Shown in pieces: positions 1 through 9,397 of a stretch of DNA of 64,000 nucleotides. Origin of the DNA: Acinetobacter calcoaceticus. GTDB taxonomy: Bacteria; Pseudomonadota; Gammaproteobacteria; Pseudomonadales; Moraxellaceae. Made by a program: the position numbers and the translations under genes. The stretch spans positions 186,001-250,000 of the forward strand of contig NZ_LS999521.1 in NCBI RefSeq assembly GCF_900520355.1, given 5' to 3'. The notes beneath the pieces are model-generated. The model was not told where the DNA came from, made no database searches, and was given only the letters and a program-made list of their open reading frames with translations. Position 1 is the stretch's first letter, and every line of letters starts with the position of its first letter.

Positions 1-384
1 ACCGAAATCATTTGCAGTGGCTTCTCTTTTTGTACGGTTAAATGCTCCTGATAAATAGAGCGAGGTATTTGGAATAAAGTATTCACCAGTAATACCTACA
101 GAACTAAATTCGAGTTTTCCAGAATCTTCATCATCTTCTAGTTTGCTATATGCATAGCCTAGTCCAATATTTGAAGATTTATTTAGAAATGCAGCTTCTG
201 CTAAAGGATATGTTTTTGTTTCAACTGGATTAAAATAATATTTGCCGTTAATACCGAAGCTATTATTTTCTCCCCCATCCATATCTGTAAATTCGTACAT
301 TGTACCAACTTCAGTTTGATAGGCATTTGCATTGAAAGCACATGTGGCGGTAAGGATTGCGAATAAAATATTTGATTTTTTCAT
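1..384 (-). CDS. Putative porin, 5' end only (runs off the window)
   Basis: Reading the minus strand from the ATG at 384 gives an open frame to the window edge, about 128 codons. It starts with a signal peptide (MKKSNILFAILTATCAFNANA) and continues with alternating hydrophobic and polar strands typical of an outer-membrane beta-barrel. The mature N-terminus (YQTEVGTMYEFTD) and a later PLAEAAFLN block closely match the porin at 23462-24367, so both belong to the same Acinetobacter-type putative porin family. The substrate cannot be told from sequence. The C-terminus lies outside the window. Confidence 0.75.
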   Translation of the reverse strand, partial: MKKSNILFAILTATCAFNANAYQTEVGTMYEFTDMDGGENNSFGINGKYYFNPVETKTYPLAEAAFLNKSSNIGLGYAYSKLEDDEDSGKLEFSSVGITGEYFIPNTSLYLSGAFNRTKREATANDFG

Positions 385-591
385 GAGAAAAACTCTAGTA
401 ATGAATGTTATAAAGTTATTAAGATTTTAAGTTGTTAATTTTAATATATTTTTATGATATTAATCAATAATATTATATCTACTTATCTTTTTTAGAGTGA
501 TAAAAATCAATAAGTTTTAGTCCTTTTGTTTGGGAATGACAAGCTATGCTAAAATAATCGACTGTTTATCTGCTTTTATGGGAACACTCGC

Positions 592-1687
592 GTGGAAATT
601 AATCCTTATCTAAACCAATTGAAAGACTTAACTGATCGTAGCCAAACACTACGGGGGTATCTTTGACTACGATCTAAAGAAAGAACGTTTAGAAGAAGTT
701 TTACGTGAGTTAGAAGACCCTGCAATCTGGAGCGATCAAAGTCGTGCTCAGGCTATGGCCAAAGAAAAGGGCGAGCTTGAAAATGTCATTAATGTGTTAG
801 ACGGTTTAGCAACACAGCTTGAAGATGCAAAAGCAATGCTAGATTTGGCCGTAGAAGCCGATGATGAAAGCCTGCTTGAAGACGTTCAGTCTGAGCTTGG
901 TGCTGCCGAAGATGAACTGGCTAAACTTGAATTCCGTCGTATGTTTAGTAATCCAATGGACCCAAATCCTTGCTATGTCGAGATTCAATCGGGTTCAGGT
1001 GGTACAGAAGCACAAGACTGGGCATCTATGCTGTTACGTATGTATATGCGCTGGATTGAACGTCACGGTTTTAAAGCAGAACTTATGGAAGTATCTGACG
1101 GTGATGTGGCTGGTATCAAGTCTGCAACGATTCGTGTTGAAGGTGAATATGCCTATGGTTGGTTACGTACCGAATCAGGTGTACATCGTCTAGTTCGTAA
1201 ATCACCATTTGATAGCGGTAACCGCCGTCATACCTCATTCTCTGCGGTATTTATTTCACCGGAAGTTGACGACAATATTGAAATTGATATCAATCCGTCT
1301 GATGTTCGTACCGATACTTACCGTGCATCGGGTGCGGGTGGTCAGCACATTAACAAAACTGATTCGGCAGTACGTTTAACTCACATGCCAACAGGTATTG
1401 TGGTGGCATGTCAGAACCAGCGTTCACAACATGCTAACCGTGACCATGCATGGAAACAGTTACGTGCGAAGTTGTATGAATTGGAAATGCAAAAACGTAA
1501 TGAAGCAGCTCAAGCTCTAGAAGACTCGAAGTCTGATATTGGTTGGGGAAGCCAGATTCGTTCGTATGTATTAGATGATTCACGTATTAAAGATTTACGT
1601 ACGGGTGTTGAAAACTCTAATACGGGTGCTGTTCTTGATGGTGACCTTGACCGCTTTATTGAGGCGAGTTTAAAACAAGGTTTATAA
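592..1687 (+). CDS. prfB: Peptide chain release factor 2, with programmed +1 frameshift
   Basis: RF2 recognises UGA and UAA stop codons and triggers peptide release. The reading frame starts at GTG 592, runs 24 codons to an in-frame TGA at 664-666, and continues in the +1 frame from GAC at 665. This is the classic autoregulatory frameshift of RF2: a Shine-Dalgarno-like G run (653-657), TAT, then CTT TGA C. The product is about 364 residues, as in Escherichia coli. Visible motifs are the SPF anticodon-like specificity tripeptide (KSPFDS) and the catalytic GGQ loop ([14 protein letters not shown]). Translation beginning at 755 would lose the N-terminal domain and is not the true start. Confidence 0.95.
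661..666 (+). promoter_or_regulatory. RF2 programmed +1 frameshift site
   Basis: CTT followed by TGA C, with GGGGG at 653-657 as the internal Shine-Dalgarno-like stimulator three bases before CTT. Low RF2 leads to slow UGA decoding and slippage into the +1 frame, which restores RF2. The zero frame ends here and the downstream frame is in perfect register with the rest of prfB. Confidence 0.93.
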
Positions 1688-1752
1688 GAGTCTGATGAAC
1701 TTTTAGTTTAAATACAGTTCATCTATGAATATGTAGGACTCTTGGATTTTTA
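1687..1752 (+). terminator. Probable prfB terminator (nested hairpin)
   Basis: Just after the prfB stop, AAGAGTC pairs with GACTCTT near 1737-1743. Inside it GATGAAC pairs with GTTCATC, and a T-rich tail follows. The nested long stem is unusual but fits a rho-independent terminator. Confidence 0.5.
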
Positions 1753-1803
1753 GCGATTAAAACGGCAAAGCAGTTCAGTACTTAAATGTTAATCGAAAAA
1801 ATA

Positions 1804-1857
1804 CGATATCAATATCGAAAAAAATAGATATGAATATCGAAAAAATGCGATATGATG
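1804..1857 (+). promoter_or_regulatory. Phased operator repeats upstream of the ArsR-type gene
   Basis: Three half-site copies (CGATAT, AGATAT, CGATAT) begin at 1804, 1826 and 1848, exactly 22 bases apart. The first two are each followed by an inverted ATATCG arm (CGATAT-CA-ATATCG and AGATAT-GA-ATATCG). They sit about 55-105 bases before the ATG of the ArsR-family gene, so they are probably its own operators. Confidence 0.55.
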
Positions 1858-1909
1858 TTTTTGAAATGCTGAACAAAGCTTTGTTCGTTTAAAAAGACGT
1901 GTTGAGCCT

Positions 1910-2212
1910 ATGGATATTGATGCAATTAGCAAAGCCCTTTCCAATCCTCTGCGCAGGCAAATTTTGCAATGGTTAAAAGAACCTGAACATTATTTACCTG
2001 TAGAAGAATGTGGCGGTAGTTTTGAGAAGGGTGTTTGCGCAGGTCATATTGAACGTTTGGGTGAAGTAGCTCAGTCTACAATGTCTAATCATTTGTCTGT
2101 GTTACAGCAGGCGGGGCTTATTCAGGTCCAAAAATATGGTCAATGGTCTTATTTTTCACGTAACGAAGCTTTGATTCAGCAATATATCGAACATTTAAAA
2201 CAAACACTTTAA
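1910..2212 (+). CDS. ArsR/SmtB-family transcriptional repressor
   Basis: A 100-residue winged-helix protein. The N-terminal SNPLRRQILQWL and the recognition region STMSNHLSVLQQAGLI are characteristic of ArsR-type repressors. Two cysteines (positions about 34 and 43, in ECGGSFEKGVCAGH) could sense metal or electrophiles. The gene lies 28 bases before an Old Yellow Enzyme gene on the same strand, so it likely autoregulates and controls that enzyme through the phased repeats at 1804-1857. The ligand is unknown; reactive electrophile sensing is an inference from the partner gene. Confidence 0.82.
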   Translation: MDIDAISKALSNPLRRQILQWLKEPEHYLPVEECGGSFEKGVCAGHIERLGEVAQSTMSNHLSVLQQAGLIQVQKYGQWSYFSRNEALIQQYIEHLKQTL

Positions 2213-2240
2213 CTATACTAAAGTGTAAGTCGAGGCGATT

Positions 2241-3299
2241 ATGGCTGAACTCAATACTCCTTTAACGGTTGGTGATTTTGAAATTAAAAATCGACTAGTT
2301 ATGGCTCCACTAACACGTGCGCGTAGTGGTGAAAGTCGAGTACCTAACGATTTAATGGTGGAATATTATCAACAACGTGCAAATGCTGGTCTGATTCTGA
2401 CTGAAGCAACAGTGATTGGTTCAAAAACTGTGGGTTATGCAGAAACTCCAGGGTTATGGTCACAAGAGCAAGCACAGGCTTGGAATAAGATTATTGAGGC
2501 AGTTCATGCTCAAGGTTCGAAAATTGTAGCTCAACTTTGGCATGTGGGACGTATTTCGCATCCTGAACTTTTAGAAGGTGATACACCTGTTGCGCCGAGT
2601 GCGATTCAGCCTGCTGGTGAAGTGAGTTTGTTACGCCCTAAACGTCCATATGTGAAGCCGCGTGCACTTTCAATTGAAGAAATTAAAGAGGTCGTTGCTC
2701 AATATAAACATTCAGCAGAATTGGCTAAGGTTGCTGGTTTTGATGGCGTTGAGTTACATGCCGCTAATGGTTATTTAATTGACCAGTTCCTTCAAAGCAA
2801 TACCAACCAACGTAATGATGAGTACGGTGGTCCGATTGAAAATCGCGCTCGTTTATTATTAGAAGTGATTGACGCATTTATTGAAGTGTGGGGCGCTGGC
2901 CGAGTAGGTGTACATATTGCACCACGTGGTGATTCACACGATATGGGTGATGAAAATCCGTTAGCGACATTTGGTTTTGTCGTTGAGCAATTGAATCAAC
3001 GTAATGTTGCTTTCATTTTCTCTCGTGAATATGAAGCTGCTGACAGTATTAGTCCTCAACTTCGTGAAAAATTTAATGGTGTATGGATTGCCAACGAAAA
3101 CCTAACTCCAGAATCTGCAAAACGTATCTTGCGTGATGGTGGGGCTGACGCTGTATCTTTTGGTAAAGCTTATATTGCAAATCCGGACCTGTTGCAGCGT
3201 TTAGAGCAAAACTTACCTTTAAATGAGCTTCAACCTACTACTTTATATGCTAAAGGTGCGGAAGGTTACACAGATTATCCAGCGTTGGAAGCTTCATAA
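2241..3299 (+). CDS. Alkene reductase, Old Yellow Enzyme family (NemA/XenB type)
   Basis: An FMN-dependent TIM-barrel enzyme of 352 residues that reduces activated C=C bonds or nitro groups with NAD(P)H. Typical motifs are present: the N-terminal MAPLTRARS, LWHVGRISHP, the substrate-binding HAANGYLIDQFLQ with His and Asn, and NQRNDEYGG followed by ENRARLL. It follows the ArsR-type repressor in what looks like a two-gene operon, and a terminator follows at 3376. The physiological substrate (N-ethylmaleimide, nitrate esters, nitroaromatics, enones) cannot be told from sequence. Confidence 0.88.
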   Translation: MAELNTPLTVGDFEIKNRLVMAPLTRARSGESRVPNDLMVEYYQQRANAGLILTEATVIGSKTVGYAETPGLWSQEQAQAWNKIIEAVHAQGSKIVAQLWHVGRISHPELLEGDTPVAPSAIQPAGEVSLLRPKRPYVKPRALSIEEIKEVVAQYKHSAELAKVAGFDGVELHAANGYLIDQFLQSNTNQRNDEYGGPIENRARLLLEVIDAFIEVWGAGRVGVHIAPRGDSHDMGDENPLATFGFVVEQLNQRNVAFIFSREYEAADSISPQLREKFNGVWIANENLTPESAKRILRDGGADAVSFGKAYIANPDLLQRLEQNLPLNELQPTTLYAKGAEGYTDYPALEAS

Positions 3300-3375
3300 A
3301 ATAGTATTAAATATTTAAAGATTTACTAATTGCTGATCTTGTTAGTTTATGAGCTCAGTAAATAGCTTTTCTTAT

Positions 3376-3417
3376 AAATGGTAGAGTTTCAGTATAGAAG
3401 CTCTGCCATTTTTTTTA
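3376..3417 (+). terminator. Rho-independent terminator after the OYE gene
   Basis: The arm AAATGGTAGAGTTTC (3376-3390) pairs with GAAGCTCTGCCATTT (3398-3412) around a short loop, using two G-U pairs, and is followed by a T run. Confidence 0.75.
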
Positions 3418-3470
3418 TCTATGTTATATTTTCCCCAGTTTTTAAACTTTGATTATTTGAGGCAAACCGC

Positions 3471-4763
3471 TTGGCGACCCCATTTTGGTACAACACCGCA
3501 CTTCATTTATTAAAACCTTTTTATCGCTGGCGAATAAAAAAACGTGCAGAAAACCAGCAATTGTATGATCAGGAATGTCTAGAAAGATTTGGACCGTTTG
3601 AATCTCCTAAAAATGTGCGAGCGATTTGGTTCCATGCCGTTTCGGTCGGAGAAACAAATGCTGCGCAGCCATTAATAGAACATTATCTTAAACTTGGGCA
3701 GCCTGTTTTAGTCACCAATACCACTAAAACAGGGCAGGCCCGTGCCAAATCATTATTTTTAAAACCACCTTATCTAGACTTATTTCAAGCGGTCTATTTG
3801 CCAGTGGACCAGAAGCATTCGGTGAAAGAGTTTTTTGAATTATATCAGCCTCGATTGTTAGCATTAGTTGAAACAGAACTTTGGCCAAATTTAATTGATC
3901 AGGCCAAGCAACAGCATGTGCCTTGTTTATTATTAAATGCACGCTTGTCGGAAAAATCGGCTAAAGGATATGGGCGAGTTGCGGGGCTAACGGCAGGAAT
4001 GCTCAAAAACCTTGATTGGGTCTTGGCACAAGATGCTGCGACTCGACAACGCTATGTGGAACTTGGTTTAGATCAACAAAAAAGTCAGGTGGTTGGAAAT
4101 ATTAAATTTGATATTCACGCCCCAGAAACATTTGTAAATCAGGCAGCACAATTACGCCAGCAATGGTATTTGGGGCAACGTAAAGTTCTGACAATTGCCA
4201 GTACACATGCACCCGAAGAACAGCAAATTTTGCAGGTACTTCAGCCTTATTTAAAGTCAGATCCAGATTTAGTTTGTATTGTGGTGCCACGTCATCCTGA
4301 ACGGTTTGATGAAGTATTTGAAATTTGCCAAAACTTAGATTTAGTGACTCATCGTAGAAGTATGAATCATGGCATTCATGCAAGTACGCAGGTTTATTTA
4401 GCCGATAGTATGGGGGAGCTTTGGTTATGGTATGCCTTAAGTCAGGTGTGCTTTGTGGGGGGATCGCTTAATGAGCCAGGTGGTGGGCACAATATTTTAG
4501 AGCCTATGGTTTTAAATGTGCCGACAGTCATTGGACCACGTTATTTTAATTTCCAAACGATTGTTGATGAATTCATTGATGAAAATGGTGTGCTGATTGC
4601 TCAAGATGCTGAGCAAGTTGTAGCAATCTGGATGGCTTGCTTAGCTGAACCTGATGACGCTCAGCAAGTGGTAGAGCAAGCGCATAAAGTTTTACATCGC
4701 AATAAAGGTTCTTTGCAAAAACATATTGGGATAATTAACAGATATCTAGCCGAAAAATCATGA
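3471..4763 (+). CDS. waaA: 3-deoxy-D-manno-octulosonic acid transferase
   Basis: WaaA (KdtA) transfers Kdo from CMP-Kdo to lipid A precursor at the inner face of the cytoplasmic membrane. The 430-residue protein has the N-terminal membrane anchor, WFHAVSVGETNAA, VTNTTKTGQARA and a C-terminal GGGHNILEP donor-binding motif of the GT-B family. The start is TTG at 3471, with GAGG about 10 bases upstream; the protein N-terminus is of normal length from there. The stop overlaps the start of rsmE by four bases, so the two are co-translated. Confidence 0.93.
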   Translation: MATPFWYNTALHLLKPFYRWRIKKRAENQQLYDQECLERFGPFESPKNVRAIWFHAVSVGETNAAQPLIEHYLKLGQPVLVTNTTKTGQARAKSLFLKPPYLDLFQAVYLPVDQKHSVKEFFELYQPRLLALVETELWPNLIDQAKQQHVPCLLLNARLSEKSAKGYGRVAGLTAGMLKNLDWVLAQDAATRQRYVELGLDQQKSQVVGNIKFDIHAPETFVNQAAQLRQQWYLGQRKVLTIASTHAPEEQQILQVLQPYLKSDPDLVCIVVPRHPERFDEVFEICQNLDLVTHRRSMNHGIHASTQVYLADSMGELWLWYALSQVCFVGGSLNEPGGGHNILEPMVLNVPTVIGPRYFNFQTIVDEFIDENGVLIAQDAEQVVAIWMACLAEPDDAQQVVEQAHKVLHRNKGSLQKHIGIINRYLAEKS

Positions 4764-5467
4764 ATATCGTTTTATTAGAACCAGAAGATGTTCAATCAGA
4801 CACGTGGTTAATTCACTCAAAACGCCAATTACAGCATTTACGTGAACACCTTGATATTGCGGTTGGAGATCAGCTTAAGGTTGGGATTCGAAATGGTGCG
4901 CGATATGTCACTGAAATTGTTTCTATCACAGAACAAAAGGTAGATGTACGCCCAGTTTGCGAAGAAATAGTACCTGCAAAACTTCCAGTACATTTAATTG
5001 TAGCTTTGCCAAGACCTAAAGTTTTACGCCGTTTAATGATGGATAGTGTGACTTTAGGTGTTGAAAAAATTAGTCTGATTCATAGTTATCGGGTCGATAA
5101 AAGCTATTGGCAGACTCCATTTTTGCAGCAAATCGACAACTATGTGACTTTGGGGCTTGAGCAAGCAGGGGACACGATTGTTCCTGAAATTCAAATTTAT
5201 AAACGCTTTAAGCCTTTTGTTGAAGATGTTTTGCCGAGCTTAATTTCAAAAGAAATACCTGCCTATGTGGCGCATCCTTATGCTGAGCAGAGCATGCCAA
5301 CCCATATTAGCCATGCTTGTAGTATTGTGGTCGGACCCGAAGGTGGTTTTATCCCTTATGAGGTTGATTTGCTCACAAAAAACGGCTGCCAAGCTGTGAG
5401 CTTAGGCAACCGTATTTTAAGAACTGAAACGTCTATTTCTTATATTTTAGGTCGTCTCTTTAGTTGA
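4760..5467 (+). CDS. rsmE: 16S rRNA (uracil-1498-N3)-methyltransferase
   Basis: RsmE methylates U1498 in the decoding region of 16S rRNA using S-adenosylmethionine. The 235-residue protein carries the SPOUT trefoil-knot signatures VGPEGGF and LGNRILRTETS near the C-terminus, and an N-terminal PUA-like domain (HLREHLDIAVGDQLKV). It overlaps waaA by four bases at its start. At its 3' end it overlaps the convergent MscS gene by about 21 bases. Confidence 0.93.
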   Translation: MNIVLLEPEDVQSDTWLIHSKRQLQHLREHLDIAVGDQLKVGIRNGARYVTEIVSITEQKVDVRPVCEEIVPAKLPVHLIVALPRPKVLRRLMMDSVTLGVEKISLIHSYRVDKSYWQTPFLQQIDNYVTLGLEQAGDTIVPEIQIYKRFKPFVEDVLPSLISKEIPAYVAHPYAEQSMPTHISHACSIVVGPEGGFIPYEVDLLTKNGCQAVSLGNRILRTETSISYILGRLFS

Positions 5468-6427
5468 TGCTTCAGGGTTTAAAAGCGGCTGATTCGCAGC
5501 CATTTTTAATTCCTGAATTGGGTAAGGAATATTAATACCATGCATACTAAAAGCCTGTTTTACTTGAGCTTGAATTGTACTCGTAGATGAAGACATATCA
5601 GTTTCAGTTGTATCAACCCACCAACGTACAGTTAGGTTAACCGAGAAATCTGCTAAAGCTGTGACGTTAACAGAGAAGGCTGGCTGACTAAGTACATTTC
5701 GGTCATTATTAAGAATATCTAAAATAATCTGTTTGGCCTTTTGTTCATCATCGTCATATCCAATTCCGACCACAAACTCGCAGCGTCGTTGTTGATAAGC
5801 AGTATTTACAGTTAAAGCACTCGTATAAACAGTTGCGTTTGGAATGACAATACGACGACCATCTGGCGAACGTAAGAATGTTGCACGAATCTGAATATCT
5901 TCAACAGTTCCTTCAAGTGAGTTCACCACGATTGAGTCGCCAATACGGAATGGCTCACTTAATAAAATTAAAATACCTGACAGTAAGTTCTGAAAAATAT
6001 CTTTAAATGCGAAACCAATTGCGACCGAACCAATCCCTAATGCGCTCATTAATTGGCCTGGAGTAAACCCTGGAATCATGATGACTAATGCAATTAAGAA
6101 ACCAAAAAATAAAATTGCTGTACTACCTACGCGGTTCAATACCAGAACTAGATTTTGACGAGTATAAGATCGGTTTTCTAAGGTTTTACGAACAAAGAAT
6201 TTAAATAATTTGGTGAGTAGCCAAAAAATAACAAAGACGATGATTGCAATACAAATATAAGGCACACGTTCCCAGAAGCTATCCACAATTTTATCAATTG
6301 TGGTATAGGCATCATGATACTTTTCAGTATGGGCCAAAACCGTTTGAGTGGTTTTAGTCCCAGCCTCTTGCAAAAGTTCGCCTGTATTTTTTGCGACATC
6401 CGTTAAGGATTTTTGTTCATCAGCCAC
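5447..6427 (-). CDS. Small-conductance mechanosensitive channel, MscS family
   Basis: A 326-residue inner-membrane protein. After a cytoplasmic N-terminal segment there are three membrane segments (about residues 50-75, 95-115 and 125-155). The third is the glycine/alanine-rich pore helix (LMSALGIGSVAIGFAFKDIFQNLLSGI), followed by the MscS beta domain (FRIGDSIVVNSLEGTVEDI) and the conserved RSPDGRRIVIPN. It releases solutes on hypo-osmotic shock. It is monocistronic, convergent with rsmE and overlapping it at the 3' end. Confidence 0.9.
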   Translation of the reverse strand: MADEQKSLTDVAKNTGELLQEAGTKTTQTVLAHTEKYHDAYTTIDKIVDSFWERVPYICIAIIVFVIFWLLTKLFKFFVRKTLENRSYTRQNLVLVLNRVGSTAILFFGFLIALVIMIPGFTPGQLMSALGIGSVAIGFAFKDIFQNLLSGILILLSEPFRIGDSIVVNSLEGTVEDIQIRATFLRSPDGRRIVIPNATVYTSALTVNTAYQQRRCEFVVGIGYDDDEQKAKQIILDILNNDRNVLSQPAFSVNVTALADFSVNLTVRWWVDTTETDMSSSTSTIQAQVKQAFSMHGINIPYPIQELKMAANQPLLNPEASTKETT

Positions 6428-6541
6428 GATAAGTCTCTATTAAAAAAAGTTTATGAAAGCGATGATCGGCTTTCATTATAGTAGGAGATAAAATGTGCGC
6501 CTACTATAATGAGTTCATCTGAATAATAAAGTGTTTTTTAA

Positions 6542-7117
6542 TTAAAAGTATTCCGTTCCTTTTTGTAAGATTTGTGACGGTGTTTCTAGAGTATCGGTCC
6601 CTGAGAAATAGTAAAAAATTCCTGCTGTTGAAATGAGGCTAATTAAAATAGCCACTAAAATAAGCCAAGCCATAAGTTTTTCTATAAACGTTGATGGTCG
6701 AACAGGACCATACTGATTGGTACCTGCTGTACCTGAGGCAAGCAGTAAATAAATCATAAAGAAGAACTGAATAACTGGAATGAATAACAGTAATCCCATC
6801 CAGCCACTCTTATTTAAATCATGCAGACGTCGAACAACGAGAACAATATTTAAATAAATCAAGAAGACCGAAAAAGCCCAGACCACTAAAGCACTGAGGC
6901 CAGAAAGAGAACTATAAAATTCAAAATTAAACAGATTACTTGAAAGCTGAAAACTTCCAAAAAATGAGGCCAAAATAAGATAACCTACAAGGGTGACTAA
7001 ATAAATTAGTCCATATCCACCTAAATAGCTCATACGATTAAAGCGACCATGAATTGAAAAAGGACTATCTTTAAAAGGGAGCTGGGGTGGGCGTGAAGAG
7101 GTTGTTTGGGCAAACAT
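6542..7117 (-). CDS. DUF805 inner-membrane protein
   Basis: A 191-residue protein with four predicted membrane segments. It contains the family pattern of an aromatic/arginine start (FSIHGRFNRMSYLGGYG) and VRRLHDLNKSGWMGLLLFIPVIQF, followed by NQYGPVRP. DUF805 proteins (E. coli YhaH/YhaI are members) have no firmly known function. It lies upstream of the MscS gene on the same strand with a gap of about 115 bases, so they may be transcribed separately. Confidence 0.82.
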   Translation of the reverse strand: MFAQTTSSRPPQLPFKDSPFSIHGRFNRMSYLGGYGLIYLVTLVGYLILASFFGSFQLSSNLFNFEFYSSLSGLSALVVWAFSVFLIYLNIVLVVRRLHDLNKSGWMGLLLFIPVIQFFFMIYLLLASGTAGTNQYGPVRPSTFIEKLMAWLILVAILISLISTAGIFYYFSGTDTLETPSQILQKGTEYF

Positions 7118-7289
7118 ATTATTTTATTCCTGTGCTCGATATGAGAGACAAAATAATCTTTGTTGATGATCAAAACCATCAAATCTTGAAAAAATTATAA
7201 AAGTAAAAGCTATAGACAAATGTTTTAAATCAACTTAATTTTATAAAAATGTTCACAATTTCGTATGCTTGAGTAAGTGGTTAATATAT

Positions 7290-7316
7290 GACCAAAGTCG
7301 CATTGTTTGGACTTTG
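7290..7316 (+). promoter_or_regulatory. Candidate CrbR (acetate response) operator upstream of acs
   Basis: GACCAAAGTC at 7290-7299 is followed after ten bases by the inverted arm GACTTTG at 7310-7316, so CAAAGTC and GACTTTG form a dyad. The same ten-base word GACCAAAGTC occurs at 18248-18257, upstream of yjcH-actP, the other expected CrbR target in this window. The assignment to CrbR is inference. The region 7118-7411 holds nothing else clear. Confidence 0.45.
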
Positions 7317-7411
7317 AAAGAGTCATCATACTGCAAAGGCATGCAAATAAGATCCAGTAAAATAATAGCCACAGTCTCGAGATGGGATGCACAAGATCAA
7401 GGAAGTTGCGT

Positions 7412-9361
7412 ATGAATGAGATCTATCCAGTACCAGAGGAATTTAAAAAAACAGCTCGTACTGTTGAAGCAGACTACTTTAAACGTTATCAACACTCTAT
7501 CGAGAGCCCAGATGAGTTCTGGGCAGAGCAAGCTAAAATTGTCGATTGGATAAAGCCATTTACCCAAGTTAAAAATACGAGTTTTGACAAAGACAATTTC
7601 AAAATTGAATGGTTTGCCGATGGTGAGTTGAACGTGTCAGCAAATTGCCTAGACAGGCATCTTAAAGAACATCCTCATAAACCTGCAATTATTTGGGAAG
7701 GTGACCATCCTTCTCGCCATAAAATCGTTTCTTATAAAGAATTACACGATGAAGTCTGCCGCTTTGCTAACGTTTTAAAGAAATATGGCATTGGTAAGGG
7801 TGATCGTGTTGTGCTCTATATGCCAATGGTCACTGAAGCTGCAATTGCCATGTTAGCCTGTGCCCGTATTGGCGCAGTTCACTGTGTGGTATTTGGTGGT
7901 TTCTCACCAGACTCTTTAGCAAGTCGTATTGAAGACAGCCAAGCTAAACTTGTGATTACAGCAGACTCGAGCCTACGTGCGGGTAAGTTGTTACCACTCA
8001 AAGAAAATGTTGATTTGGCTTTAGCGTTACCCGGCACTGAATGCGTTGAAAATGTGATTGTGGTTTACCGTAATGCGAACCCAATTGAAATGAAACCGGG
8101 CCGTGATTTGTGGTATCACCTCGTTATCATGGAAGTTGATGCGAACTGTCCGCCAGAGCCTATGAAGGCAGAAGATCCTTTATTTATTCTCTATACTTCT
8201 GGTTCAACAGGTAAACCAAAAGGGGTCTTGCATACCACTGGTGGTTATCTGGTTTATGTGACAAGTACATTTAAAGAAGTTTTTGATTTAAAACAAGATG
8301 ATGTGTATTGGTGTACAGCCGATGTAGGCTGGATTACAGGACATAGTTATCTCCTCTATGGACCGCTGGCAAATGGCACCACGACTTTAATGTTTGAGGG
8401 GGTGCCTCAATACCCAACATGGGCACGTCTTGGTCATGTGGTCGACAAGCACAAAGTCTCTATTTTATATACGGCTCCAACCGCGATTCGCGCCATGATG
8501 CGAGAAGGTGATTCATTTGTGCGTGAAAGTAACCGCAGCAGCTTGCGTTTACTCGGTTCGGTCGGTGAGCCTATTAACCCTGAAGCTTGGAACTGGTACT
8601 ACAACGTGGTCGGTGAAGGCCGCTGTCCAATTGTTGATACATGGTGGCAAACTGAGACAGGTGGTATTTTAATTGCACCGTTACCAGGTGCAACCGCGCT
8701 AAAACCCGGTTCGGCAACACGTCCGTTATTTGGTATTCAGCCAGCAATTGTAGATGGTGAAGGCAATGAGCTAGAAGGTGCCGTAGAAGGTAATTTAGTT
8801 ATTAAAGATTCATGGCCCGGCCAGATGCGTACCATTTGGGGTGACCCAGATCGCTTTATTGAAGCTTACTTCTCGACCTTTAAAAATACTTATTTTACAG
8901 GTGATGGTGCTCGCCGTGATGAAGATGGCTATTACTGGATTACGGGCCGCGTAGATGATGTTTTAAACGTTTCAGGTCACCGTCTGGGTACGGCTGAAAT
9001 TGAAAGTGCTTTGGTGTCGCATGAATCAGTAGCAGAAGCTGCGGTGGTGGGGATGCCACACGAGATTAAAGGACAGGGTATTTGTACTTTCGTGACTTTG
9101 CAGGCTGGTGTACCTGAGTCAGAAGAGTTGCGTAAAGAGTTAATTAACTGGGTACGTAAAGTGCTTGGACCAGTGGCTTCGCCAGATGCACTACACTGGG
9201 CACCAGCATTACCTAAAACGCGTTCTGGAAAAATCATGCGCCGTATTTTAAGAAAAATCGCGGCAAATGAGTTAGATAGTTTGGGAGATACTTCAACCTT
9301 GGCTGAGCCAGCTGTGGTAGATCAGTTAATTGCAACGGTCTATCCAGATAAGCAAAAGTAA
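7412..9361 (+). CDS. acs: Acetyl-CoA synthetase
   Basis: Acs activates acetate to acetyl-CoA through acetyl-AMP. From the ATG at 7412 (AAGGAAG six bases upstream) the protein has 649 residues, the normal length; the earlier in-frame ATG at 7382 lacks such a site. The adenylation signature [11 protein letters not shown], the WWQTETGG motif and the C-terminal [11 protein letters not shown], with the lysine normally controlled by acetylation, are all present. Downstream lie the matching permease genes yjcH-actP and the presumed regulators at 12824 and 14674, making this an acetate-use region. Confidence 0.96.
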   Translation: MNEIYPVPEEFKKTARTVEADYFKRYQHSIESPDEFWAEQAKIVDWIKPFTQVKNTSFDKDNFKIEWFADGELNVSANCLDRHLKEHPHKPAIIWEGDHPSRHKIVSYKELHDEVCRFANVLKKYGIGKGDRVVLYMPMVTEAAIAMLACARIGAVHCVVFGGFSPDSLASRIEDSQAKLVITADSSLRAGKLLPLKENVDLALALPGTECVENVIVVYRNANPIEMKPGRDLWYHLVIMEVDANCPPEPMKAEDPLFILYTSGSTGKPKGVLHTTGGYLVYVTSTFKEVFDLKQDDVYWCTADVGWITGHSYLLYGPLANGTTTLMFEGVPQYPTWARLGHVVDKHKVSILYTAPTAIRAMMREGDSFVRESNRSSLRLLGSVGEPINPEAWNWYYNVVGEGRCPIVDTWWQTETGGILIAPLPGATALKPGSATRPLFGIQPAIVDGEGNELEGAVEGNLVIKDSWPGQMRTIWGDPDRFIEAYFSTFKNTYFTGDGARRDEDGYYWITGRVDDVLNVSGHRLGTAEIESALVSHESVAEAAVVGMPHEIKGQGICTFVTLQAGVPESEELRKELINWVRKVLGPVASPDALHWAPALPKTRSGKIMRRILRKIAANELDSLGDTSTLAEPAVVDQLIATVYPDKQK

Positions 9362-9366
9362 AATTT

Positions 9367-9392
9367 AAAAAAAGCCCCGTTTGGGGCTTTTT
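9367..9392 (+). terminator. Terminator after acs
   Basis: AAAAGCCCC, a GTTT loop and GGGGCTTTT followed by more T: a perfect rho-independent hairpin six bases after the acs stop. It could act in both directions and also serve the convergent hydrolase gene. Confidence 0.88.
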
Positions 9393-9397
9393 ATTTT

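Noticed and set aside
755..1687. prfB as a shorter gene starting at 755, or as a broken gene because of the in-frame TGA at 664
   Set aside because: The +1 frameshift site is the conserved RF2 regulatory site, and the upstream frame matches the RF2 N-terminus.
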